Of a stretch of DNA of 64,000 nt, positions 1 through 12,300 are shown in pieces. This DNA is from Spirometra erinaceieuropaei (lineage: Eukaryota > Platyhelminthes > Cestoda > Diphyllobothriidea > Diphyllobothriidae), in the NCBI GenBank assembly GCA_902702965.1, contig CACRXP010000660.1, forward strand, positions 196,104 to 260,103, read 5' to 3'. Under the pieces are notes generated by a model. The model ran no database searches and was not told the DNA's origin. It saw only the letters and a list, made by a program, of their open reading frames with translations. How positions within the stretch are numbered: the stretch's first letter is position 1; each line of letters begins with the position of its first letter. Both the position numbers and the translations under genes were made by a program.

Positions 1-330
1 CCTCATACTGAAATCATTGAACATAGGTCAGGTTAGATGTCTCCATAAAATTCGCCAAGAAAGACAATGTGAGTTTGAAAAAAACGTGTTTATATACCCT
101 CACGCTGTGCCGCAGTCCGATAAAAACGGAGGTGTAAAAAGAGTGCAAACTCGACGAGATTCAAGATTTTGTTTACTACTAGCGTGCTGATGTTGGCGTA
201 AACACTAAAGTGAGGCACCTGCTGACTGCATTCTCTGCTCATGGTTGCGTTTGACACGCCCACGACGTAACTGGACATCCAGATCTTCGTATAAATTTGC
301 GCACGAATGTCCATGAGCGGAGTTCGAAAA
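1..330. other. Upstream flank of the secreted-protein gene
   Basis: I see no separate gene here. It should hold the promoter and 5' UTR of the gene starting at 331, but no clear TATA box or initiator could be picked out by eye. Confidence 0.3.
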
Positions 331-376
331 ATGCAACGTCCCACGCCCTTGATTCTGTTACTAATACTTTGCACAA
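331..376 (+). CDS. Exon 1 of the secreted-protein gene (signal peptide)
   Basis: The ATG at 331 is preceded by a run of A residues, including A at -3. Fifteen codons encode the hydrophobic signal core. The exon ends with phase 1 at a strong donor (ACAA then GTAAGT). The split codon is completed to Ser by the first two bases of exon 2. Confidence 0.7.
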
Positions 377-3300
377 GTAAGTCTGAACTTCAGTCCTTCC
401 TTTAGTTTGCCCCCTTCTCCCCTCGACAAGTTTTGCTTATTACACCCTTGCGACATTATCCACTAGCGTGGAAACAGATACGTCTGCCCAGGACATTCCT
501 TATCACTGAAAGAAATTAATTACATAAGTCAGAGGGAAATTTTGACAAGTGCCATCTTGGTAAATGCTATTGAAGTAGGGAACTGAAAACAGATAGGAAA
601 TGTACTGTCTGAGACGGAAGTGGGCAGCCGACTTGTCTAAATGCAAGCTAAGAGTTCTGCTAACTTAGATAACAACATACTGTCTTGAAAAGCGAACGTT
701 TTATGCAGGTAATATTATAAGGTGCACTAATGGTGCCTTCAACCGGCCCTGATGCGTGTTTGGCCAATGCCCCCCAGCATGCTGATGTGTGTTTCACCGT
801 CGATCGCGGCGCCTCATATCTTGCCGATTTTTGGGATCCTTTTTGTCCACTCTGAACGGTACTCCGCGCCCTGTGGATCGCAGGTTGCGCTAAATTTGGG
901 AACGAAGTGACTGCGGAATCCTAGTTAGTGTCGATTGTTAGGGTTGGTCTGCGTCCTTTGGGATGAGGTGGAATCTCACGAAACCGTAGGAGATGCTGAC
1001 TGTTAGGAAATCGGAGGAACCCTACGTGCACCGACACTCCTATTCACTCTATGTACGAATATTACTGGTGAATCAGACCGAAGAATGTCCTGTCCGACTT
1101 TGCAGGGCAGGTATTCAAGGTCCCGTGCGCAGCAGGCAGGTCAATGTGACGACTAGCAACCACATCCTCCGCAATCACCTTGTCGTGCGACCATCTCCTA
1201 GACCCGCCAATTCAAGATTGCTCGAGGGCAACCCGTGGATCGTTTTGGCGGCATGTTTTATCACTTTTGAATATGGTTCTGACCCCGCACCGTCAGCCCG
1301 TGTTCGTGCATCCGTATCCACATAAAAAATCCATTTCTACGCTCTCCGCAATAGTACTAAACTTGGTAGGCGGCAACCACTCCTCTCCAGCCCGAACCGG
1401 GTCTTTTGGGTGCATCAGATGTCAGCGGAGTACTGAATCAGTTCGTCGGGTGCGAGGGGTCCAGGCACGGTTTCTCTGACTCATCCACTGGACGGGCTAA
1501 ATAGCCACGGCTCAGCTCAGTCTCTTCGGCACATCGTGGTCCTACTGGCTAACGCTCATGTGTAGATATTGACATTTAAGATGTCCCAGAAGATGACTGC
1601 TCGCTCTCATGGCGACAGCTGAGCAAGAGTGTCTTCCCACACAATTGTGCTAACACGTGCGACTGCAGTAGCAACTCAGCATGGCCGTATGTTGGGGCGA
1701 AAAGCCGAGATCTAGTGCGCCAAATGGTTTGTCAAATGTCGCAGAGCTCGCCGACGGCACTGTGACATGGTTAGCGTGAACAGCCCATAAATAAGCTGAA
1801 TCGATGCCACTTCCATGTGGTCGGAACTAAGAGCCAAAGTGCTACCGTATATACAACCCTGAACAAGCAATTCTGACGGCTCTTAAGGGTCTCATTCGTA
1901 CTGAAAATTTGCAAGAGGCTTCACAAAATTTAAGTATAAAGATTTATGCTTGGGCGTATGGTGGTAACCGACGCAATCTGCGACCCTATCGATTTGGTGC
2001 GGTCGATTAGTATGCGAACTCGACTGCCCAATTGACAATGGACCCCTTCGTATTGTATGCTCGTATGTGCGAACATTCTTCGGACGGCGTGCAATATGTG
2101 CAGGTTGGGACGGAGTACCCGGTTGAACCTGTGAGTGCTTTTTACCAAGCATTTTTGTCATTTGACATCCAAATAAGTATGCCGATTGGTGCCTGCAATA
2201 ATTGAATACTATATCTAGAGGAATTATGTGCTTTTCTTTGACCTGCAATCTCAATACCAGTCAAGTGGGCCTCTTTTGTTCATTCTGCGCAAGACTATTT
2301 GTGATTAGTGGTCATGCCTGCCTACTACTGAATGGTACCATGAATCCGCTTGCTGTTTGGTATCATAGAAACTATGTGACATCTTATGAGTTGCATCTCT
2401 AGCGTCCAAGCCACCAATGCGTCCTTTGGGAAGCACTAGCTGGGTGTGCAATGTAGTAGTTGTTTTTTTTGCGCTATTAGGATCAGCCGTTATTTTTTCC
2501 CGTTGTATTCTGATCCCTTGCGGTTGGACGAAGGCTTCGGCGAATCCCTGCATTCAGAATTACCTTGCTTTACGTATTGACACGCGGAGTAAAGTGGGCA
2601 GTTATTCTGGTAGCAGACTAAACTGGGCTCGCAACAATCTAAACTGGTCAGAAGAAAAATACATGAGTCCTGGAACAAGATTCTTATTCACATGACGCTT
2701 TAGATTCTCAGTCGGATACGGCATCAGATATGGCCACAGATAGAGGTTTACGAATCTGCGCTTAGATAGACAACTTAGGAATAACAAATTTTGAGCCGAG
2801 TGGTACGCTTACCGCTCTAATAGGGTGCGAGTTCATGGAAGCAGACCAGAAGAATGTGAGATTTTGGTAGGTTCATGGGGCAAACAAGCCCAGAACACTG
2901 ATGACAAGCTATGCATGATAATCGCGTGTGAGCTCTCGAAGCTAACAATTATTCAACTACGCGAGGTGCAACCGACTAATACAGTGAACTGTCGATGAAA
3001 ACGAAAAGGTGAGTCCCATCTGAGAAGAGGGTAAGACAATTGTCGGAACCAGAATTTTCTTCACTTGAGCGTTCGGATTCAAAGTCACCATGTGGAAGGT
3101 GGGATTTCACATAGACCGGAGGCAACGATTGGGGGCCCGGCATTGCGAGTGAAAGATCCTCTGCTATAGAAGCGAAGAGACGAGTCCCAGGAGGCAGTCT
3201 TGAAGAAGAACTTCCGGCGATCGTGTCTTCTTCTTCTTCTTCTTCTTCTTCTTCTTCTTCTTCTTCTTCAATCCTCTGCTATGACAGCAAGCGTTGGAGG

Positions 3301-6300
3301 TCGGTTACCGGCTCTGATACAGTTTCAGGCAAAGGGCATGCGTGAGAGGAACTGGAAGGTCACTCACACGCGGATGACAGAACATGCAGGAGCGGCGAGA
3401 CAGAATGAAGCCAGCTCTGAAGTCGTGGCTCATTCAACGGAACTAAGCGACACAACGAATTACGATGAGCCGTGTGTTGATGGGCTTAAGGATCTCCGAC
3501 CTCCATTCTATTAACAAATACAAGGGCTTTTCCTCCTCATTGCTGAGACTTGGCCTTGACAGAGTAATTGGTCACGCGAAGAGCGCGCAAGCCGGTTTTA
3601 TAACATTCCTGACACATATGCGTTTCCTTTCCCCTTGACTTTCTCTCTGTTCCGATACATAGTCCCCGCTGCTGGGTGTATACCTGAGCTTAGAGCGCTG
3701 GAAGAGGAATTTTATTCGCTTGACACTTTGGATTCCCAACCAAATCCATCTTCAGAGAACTACAGACAAGAATGCCTTTTTCTGCTCGTCTCGCCAAATC
3801 TGTGTTAACCGGAGGCTTCTATGAAACACATTTCGGCAACACGTTATTGTCAAGACACCTGTGCAGAAACCGGATCTGCGAATACGTGGAGACCTCCCGA
3901 AGGGCGAAGGTTTCCCATCGCCGGGCCGATCAGAGGGCATCGCGCCCAAATACATTGCCAATAGAAACGAAGAGACGAGTCCCAGGAAACAGTCTTGAAG
4001 AAGAAGACACGATCGCCAGGACAAGAGCTTTATTAGCTTGACGTTTCGAATTCCTGCTCGAATCCATCATCAGAGACATAATCCTTATCTGCTTATGTCT
4101 CTGATGATGGATTAGCGCAGGAATCCGAAACATCAGGCTAATAAAGCTCTTGTCCCGGCGATCGTGTCTTCTTCTTCTTCTTCTTCTTCTTCTTCTTCTT
4201 CTTCTTCAAGAATGCCTTTTTCGTAGGATGCGCTTGCTCTAAAAACACAAATCTACAAAACAATAAGGCATTGGTTTTGGGGTGACTATTGGCCCCAGTC
4301 TGGGCATGCAAGCACAACTCCAATACATTAGCGGTATGTGATGTCGACCGAAAATCTGAAATTTGTAATCATTTGGGAAGACTTTCTTAGGTAGGGTTGT
4401 AATATTGAACCTCATGTAGCGTAATCCCAAGATATTTCAGTCACACAGGCGCGCAGGCTTTAAATTCGCTTCTCTCCGACCGCCTACGAAATTCACCTTA
4501 CCCAAGACGACCATTTAACCATCCTAATTTTTTACTTTGATTTTCAATTTCCTTATAAATTTGAGCAAATTTTATGGAAAAAATGCATGAACATATCTTT
4601 TTTAGACTCATTTTGCAGACGGTTACGTCTTCTTCAAATTCTATATGTGGAAAAGGACAGCTTTTGATTTAAAGAAGCCTTTTAGTATGAAATTCTCTAA
4701 GATTGTGACAAGTTTATTAATGGTACTTATGAATTATACAATGTGGTCCATATTCATTGCCCAAATTTATGAGCTATGTACGTATGGCTTCTTCTTAATA
4801 GCGTAGAAAAATGTGCAGCTTTCCCTAAATAAAAAATAAAGTACTCGTAGGTTGAAAAATCAGATGTAAGTGAAACGGCGGTTTGTGTTCCAATGATTCT
4901 AGAATTAGAAAACTGTTTTAGGACTAGAAGATTCCCTCTAGTAGTAAATGAGCATAAGACGTAATTTACGACTAAGCGGGACAAAAAATATGTTTACGCA
5001 TACCTTTTTACTAAATATATTGAGATTAATTAGGTCTCGAGAATGCAATAAAAAACAAACAACCTTAGCTGAAAATTGCTTACCGAATGTGATTTGTGCA
5101 CGCAGCCGGAAGGAGGTAATGTCTATGGCCGGTATCCTGGCATAATTGAAATATCATGGTTAAACTCTAGAGAGTAATGATTCTTATAACCTCACCCAAG
5201 TACTGCTTTTTAATCGATGGCAAATTTCAGAATTTCAGTTAAGATTTCATGTGATAGTCACCTACTGTAACAATTTTCCAAAGTTTTTATTGAAGTGCCC
5301 ACATCGTGAAGTATGAAATACCTTTAAACAAAGATTTTTTGCACTTCAGGCTGTTTGGCCAACATACAATATCCGAAAAACAGCGACCTCTTTGTTTATA
5401 TCGACGCAGAGGAAAATATAACGGTGAGTCGGCTTAACAGCGAGTCCAATAAAGTACCTCTTGCTGCATCTGTCGTGTCTACCTTCAGAATTATTTGTTT
5501 CCTCTTTTCAGGATGTTACGACGATCGTTCCGATGTCCCAGGGCTTCGATGATGCCCCATGCAAGGCACCAAATTTCTGTTGGCAATTTGTCAGCCGTAC
5601 GTTCGACATGCCTTGATCTGCTGTGCTGTGCACAAATAATTGTTTTACTATTTACATTTCCACCGCTGTTGTGGATTTAAATGTCTTTTTAGGTCGACAA
5701 TATGCTATAATAGGCGGTCGACTGTCTGGGGACAATGCAGCCGCTATCTTCTATCCAATGGACCGGCGTCGGGGGCCTGTTGCTCTCGTGTACAAAAAGA
5801 TGGCCGGACAAGGCAGTGGTAAGTTGTTTTCAAGTGCTTCCCTGAACGACCGAAGAGCAGAGCAGACGTCAAAGGTGCTCTGCTGTCCCCACGTCTGTCT
5901 TTTAAGGAAAACCCGGTGTATTGCGGAGGAGGCCGGACTGTGTGCGGCACGCGTAGATGGACTGTCGAACTCTCACGGCCGTTGCGCCTGAACCCACCTC
6001 CAGTCGCTCTGGCTCTTTCCTGCCACAGTGTCCAGGGGGTAAGGAAGGAGAGAGCGCGTCAGATGCTACGCAAGTGCTCTATCAGTAAAAAACAATCTCT
6101 CGCTCAAGTTACCCTACTACTCCCGACATGTTACGGAGTGCACAGTGGACCTCGTCGAATGGGGCGATCAAACAGGATAAGAGGTCGGATTAAGCGAAAT
6201 ACCAGGATGGGCCGTGCAACAACGGTATTACCTACATGTCTCTGTTTAAACCGCTGACTCCAGGAAGAGACGCCTTAGCAGGGGAACTGAAGCCTGTAAA

Positions 6301-9300
6301 AAGTAAAATAAAATGTGTGACAATGAGGTACGTAAACGGCCATGCTGCCCTCTCGGCAGATTCACCCTGTTGTCAAGCCTCATTAAGGTTAGACTTACAG
6401 TCGAAGTAGGCAAGAAGGGCAGGATTTATTGGTACCAAAAAATTTCGCGACGGCTCCTCAGCTGCGTCTTGTCGCTTCATAAGAGAGATAACGAGTGAGA
6501 AGTATACAGCAGATTTGAATTCGTGCAGAAAATCAATGCAGAAACAGCAAGGTCAGGGTTTTGGGTAAATCTGGCTAATTAATAAAGTTAGTAATTCAAA
6601 AACCGTAGGCCAAGAAAGTGAGCACCTGCGCAGATGGCTCTGAAGACAAGAAAATAAAACCCCGCGTTCTTCCATTACGAAACACCTGCTTGATAGTGGT
6701 CACTCCGGCGACCCCAAAACTTCCTTCCGAGTACTTGTTCGGGCACGAACAACTCGGACATTGCGTTACCTGAAGGCGGCCTATATACGACGAATGAAAC
6801 CAGATCTTTGTAAACAATTGGAACACGTGGTGAACCTAACATTGCCATGGTAGCCTTTAGCTCCATGATTTTCCCTTTCTCCTCTCATTTTTGCTCTTTA
6901 ACATTCCCCCTTTCACATTCTTGGCCTACGGTGTTTGAGTTACTAATTTTATCGATTTGTCAGCTTTACCCAAAACCCTGAGCTTGCTGTTTCTGCATTG
7001 ATTTTCTGCACGAATTCAAATCTGTTGTATTCTTCTCACTTGTTATCTCTCTTATGAAGCGACAGGACGCAGCTGAAGAGCCGTCGCGAAATCTTTTGGT
7101 ACCAATAAATCCTGCTCTTCTTGCCTAATTCAGCTTCGTACCGGGGACAAAATGCTTCAAATTTTAAACTAACAGTGGTTTATCATAGATACCAACCCTA
7201 AGATTAATTTTGCTACCTTCACGGCATACATGAAAAACACTGCGTCATGTGAATCAAGGGAGGTTTTAAAGTCATTTGGGCATGTACATCTGCCGGGGAA
7301 GGATTAATGATGCTAGTGGATAATCTAAAAGAAGCTCCCGAATTCCCCTAGATGACTCTATCTCTAATGTCACTTCATTCCTTTCTGTCCGCACGCCAGC
7401 TTACTACCTACGACATCAAACGTTGTGCCATAGGACACATGCCGCATATAATACAGAAGCATCTCTTTGAGAGTATGAATGGGATCGAGTGAGATCCTGG
7501 CCACAACAGTGGGGATCAAATGCCAACCTGAGATGCCTTAGCAGTTCCCTAAGAATTTACCAGGCCAGACGCAGACGGCTGTTTCGCGGTCGTTACCGAT
7601 CATCAGTAAGTCATAGGAAGTGGGGTATATAAATATGCCTGTGCCCCACCTGCTGCACCCTTAATGAGCTTCATATGTATTATACCTCACTGCATAAGGC
7701 CTATGACGTACTGATGATTGGCAACGACCGTGAAACAGCTGTCTGCGTCTGGCCTGTTGCACTCTTAGCGAGCTGCTCATGTATTATATGTGGTATGTGT
7801 CCTCTGACACAGCGTTCGTTGTCGCCAGTAGCAAGCTGGCGGGCGGACAGAATGGGATCGAGTGAGATCCTGACCACAGCAGCGAGGGTCATTTGCCTAA
7901 CTGGCATGTTTATATACCTCACTCAATATGGCCTATGACGTACTAGTGGTCGGCAACGACCGCGAAACAACTGTCTGCGTCTGGTCTTTCGGCATCTTAG
8001 GGAACTGCTTATGCATTATCTGTCTCCAATATTTGGTTTTCTGATTTGTGAAACGAAAGAGTTAGAAAGTTTTCTCTGAGTCTGTTTCTGATAAAGCTGA
8101 CACGCGGAAAGAGGCAATTTTTAAAGACTGAAAATGCCATCTTTGCCATTTTCGTAGGGAAGCTAGCTGACTTTGTGAATACGAGAAATCAATTCCCCGA
8201 AGTTCGGTGATACTTAAATAAGGAACAGGATGTGAGTGGGGTAGCAATAGTTAGTTAATGTGGGCTGGGGTGTGGTAAATCTTTCCATTCGACCATGTTT
8301 CTGATTTATGGCTACTGAAAATAAACTTAGTTCGATCTGTCCATCTGAAGATATATTTAAATACGTGGAGCGGACATTCAAGAGCTCCAGTGTCCACCAT
8401 ATATCAATAGCAGTAGCAAAGAAAGGTGAGTGACTTGCTACAGGTATTAAGACACTTCTCACTGAAAACGTCACTGGGCAGCTAGTTTTAATAATTTAGA
8501 CCACTTTTGCGTTTGGTCTTGACTTTCAAATCGATTTATGATTATCTACCATCCGACAAAACTTTCTCCCGTCTTTTATTTGTCATAACCCGAAAGCAAG
8601 CTCCATAGAGCGGCATTCTGTTCGGTTTTCTACGGCGGCCGTTGCTCGATTGGTTTAGGATTTGGACGGCGGTAATTTACAGATCAGATGTCAAATGACC
8701 TGCCGTAAACAGTGGCATTAATGTTTACGAGCAGCGCTCAAAAAATGTGTAACAAGTGTGTTGAATTTGAGAGAAATCAGTAAAATAAGTCTCTTTATTT
8801 GGTAAGTGCTTGAATGATTAATCGCTAACGAATATTTTTAGGTGGCAACTAGACTCGTTCCTACTGAAACTCAGGGAATCCGGTTTGGGGAACCTGTCTC
8901 TTAATGGGGGATTTTTGCACGATTTACCATCCCGTTAGTGAATAGCATCTAGCAAACTTAAATGCTATCGGGGGAATTTTCCTTCTTTTTTCTCGAACAT
9001 AAAAGAACTCATTTTTGTTATATACATTTATAGATCCACTGATGCCGTCAAATGTAAAAGTAATCGACACGATCTATGTTAGTCCTGAAGAAAAAATCAA
9101 CCAACGTCTCATTTTTGACTCGGAGATTCGGGTGAGTCTTGGGTAGGTGATTATATAATGCTCTCATTGAAAGGGATTTTCTTGCTGGAAAGAGTGTTAT
9201 TTTTAATCCTTTCAGAGCATTTTTGTCGTCGGATCGATGGATCTCAAGCCATCCCCGGAGAATCAGCTTCTGCTTGTCACTACATGGAGTAAGTTACAGT

Positions 9301-12300
9301 TAGGCAAAACAAAATTCTCTCCATAAAAACATACACATACACACATACATCAAGGTTCTAATTCCAGACTCGTCCGAAAAATAGATGCTCCTTTTCTGAT
9401 GGGTCAGTAAAACACTGTAATGACTGGGACTCGGTTCGTACGCCAGGTCCCGGGAAAAGGCTGTGCAAGGAGAGGAAATGAAAACGAAGGCCGAGATGAT
9501 TCTAAGGTCCGCATGACCTTGCACAATGACTAAATGGGGTTGATCGCGTCAGCACAGCCAGCCAATTGCGGCACACCTTCCCCCCTCCAGGACACTGGCA
9601 GACTCAAGGTCAGTTACGTCGATGACAGACCCCATTGTTCCAAGTTGGCGGGCAAATCAACTGCGCGAAGGGAATGTGCGCCTAAAAGCCAAATTAGCCT
9701 AGACGAAGAAGCCCTGATCTCAAACGCACGCGAGGTGTAATACAAGTTATAGGCAAGAACTCGCATGTAACAAACTTCAGGTGGAGTGAAGACGTAATAT
9801 GACGCCTTAAGAGTCCATATTGGCAGCCGTTGATATTCTTCTCCCAATCCACGCACTCTGATCCATAATGTTGCTGCACCGTCTTTATTTCCGGTTGAAG
9901 GGTGACATCCATCTGAGCATCAAATTTATTGCGGTGTGTGTACACACATCTGAAGTGACAAAAACATAGAGGGTAGCGTATGTAGGAGTGAACGCTGACA
10001 GTCATAGCATAGACAGAGGAACGATTTACTTCATGAAACAGCCACGCCAAACAGTTGTTCCGTTGACTGATCTGCGAGCTGAAAATCTGGCCTCGACGTA
10101 GATTTAAAATAACATCCAACCATCAATTGATTCCACTTTATTTTAAAACTGGATCGTTGGCAAATAATAACTGTCTCTGCCGGACAGCGCTAAATAGGCC
10201 GCTTCAGAAAAAATGCTCTAACCGCAAATACGTAAAATTTATGACAGTGGAATTTAATAAACCCACAGTTGAGTCATTTCCTACGAAAGTATCACTTACG
10301 ACAGGATTACTTGATTCGTCCTGCTTTGTCTGATATGTCACATGCATAAAGTAGGTCTCGTGACAGGCAGAAAAACAAAACTTACTCCGACTTAATGCGT
10401 ACGGTAGATGTGTTAACTCGAAAAATGTTAACTGAAATTCTGAAATGAGTTTTCGACTCGAAAAGATTACTTAAGTAAGGTTATTCTATTGATCACCATC
10501 CAGCATAATCCCAAAATATCTCAGGTATTTCAAATTGCCAGATTTTGAACACACTTATTTCCGGCGGACAGCAACAACTGCCCTTTTTTTAAAAAAGTGA
10601 CTACTTAAGTAGTAGGAATTTTTCTCATTGATTTTCGATGCCCTTGCAAATTCAAATATATTTCAAAGAAAACATGCACAAAATATTCACTCTTTCATTC
10701 ATTTGCAAGAAAATTACGTACTCTTCGATATTTATATTTTATGGAAGGGTTTAATTTGGTTTTGAAACAGTTTCTAATTATGAGATTTTTTTAAGAGTGC
10801 AAAAAGCCCCTTAGTGAAACATCGATTACTGCATTTACTAATGCTGCTTGTGGGAGTTCACAATATGGCTCAAATCTGCTGTTAAATTTTCTGAATCCCA
10901 TATGGTCCCCTCCTAATAGCATATATAAATGTATGATTTTCCGTACACGGAAAATATACAGCTTGTAGTTTGAAACCCCGTATGCAAGTGTAATGGCAAG
11001 TCGAGTTCCAAATTATTCAGGAATTGGAAAAGTTTTTAAAATCGAATTATACCCATCCTTCGAATATAAAATTTTAAAAGGCGTAATTTTCTACCGAGCG
11101 AGCAAAAGAACGAATATTTTCATGCATGTTTTCTACGACATATAATTAAGTTTTTAAGGGAATCGGAAATCAAGGAGAAAAATCTATACTGCTTAAGTAA
11201 CCATTTTTTACAAAGTGTATTCTTTGCAGGCGGTCAGAAAGAAGTTCTTCAAACGATGGCATGCTGAAGTAAATGAATTATCTGGGGATTATGCTGTACG
11301 GTGATTAATATTACAACCATATTTAAGTAATCATTTCGAGTCGAAAGCATATTTTAGGTTTTCGATTAAAATTTCACGAGTAAGCATATCAATGGTGTTG
11401 TTGCTGCTTCATAGTACCGAGTACTGTAACGGGCCTTTTTTCTGATCACTTCGTTTTTGGCTGTTTGCTTACGTGCACCGGTAAGAATTTCCTTTTTCTC
11501 AACTGATGTACCACCAACTATTAAATTGTGCAATATTGTGAAGAGGAACAAAAACTGTAACAGTGTAGTTAAACCTTCTGGGAGAAGCTTTCAATTTTCC
11601 TGTACCTAATGGGACCACAGAATTTGACTGTACAACTATCGCCCTACCTTAACTAAGCAGTGTCTTGTGTTATCAGAATGAAAAAATTCTTTAACATGAA
11701 GAAGCATAGTGTCCAAGTGCCGTAGAACACCATTATGCGAATTCTCGGGGGTTCATAATAAAACAAGTACATATAAGGAGGAATGTGTAGACGCAAACAT
11801 ATTTCCTCGATCAATTGTTGTCCCTCTTATTTGAATTAACTTGCTACAAAAATGAAGTTGTTATACTGAATTCGGCGTTAATAATGGGTTAGACTTAAAT
11901 GCTTCTCCAAACAAAAACAAAAACCTTTAAAGCTCACAGTATACCGGTTTCACAGATTCTGGAAGATATGGATTTGCATATTTTCTGAAGGCTTCGAAAA
12001 TACCTTATTTTCCTCGTTTGAACGTTCGTCAATTCAGACAGTTACAAATTCCCCTCAAACGGCCTTATGGAGAAAACTGATAACTTGCCATTGTTCTTTT
12101 TTGTGTTTTTTTTCACCCGCTGAACTTTATTTATTTCTGTTAAAGATACAAATCTCAAGGATATGCTCTTCCTGACTGGACGCATGAACGAAACGACATT
12201 GAATGTCATGATTACAAAAGAGAACGAAACGATTTCACAAGTCAGCCTCATTCCCGTACCTCTCCCACCACTATCGCATCCAATCTACGTAACCTGGTCG

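Larger units (their letters stand above)
7440..8020. repeat. Cluster of hammerhead-bearing repeat units
   Basis: Three hammerhead copies (one minus, two plus) sit in related flanks. A GGGATCGAGTGAGATCCTG segment occurs at about 7479 and about 7853 in the same orientation, and a TATACCTCACT segment precedes both plus-strand ribozymes. No protein is encoded. It resembles the short non-coding hammerhead-bearing repeats known from schistosomes, but I cannot assign it to a named family. Confidence 0.5.

Noticed and set aside
9694..10119. Minus-strand 141-codon open frame
   Set aside because: It has no family resemblance, no splice context and no repeat relation, and it falls inside an intron of the secreted-protein gene. 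Chance frame.
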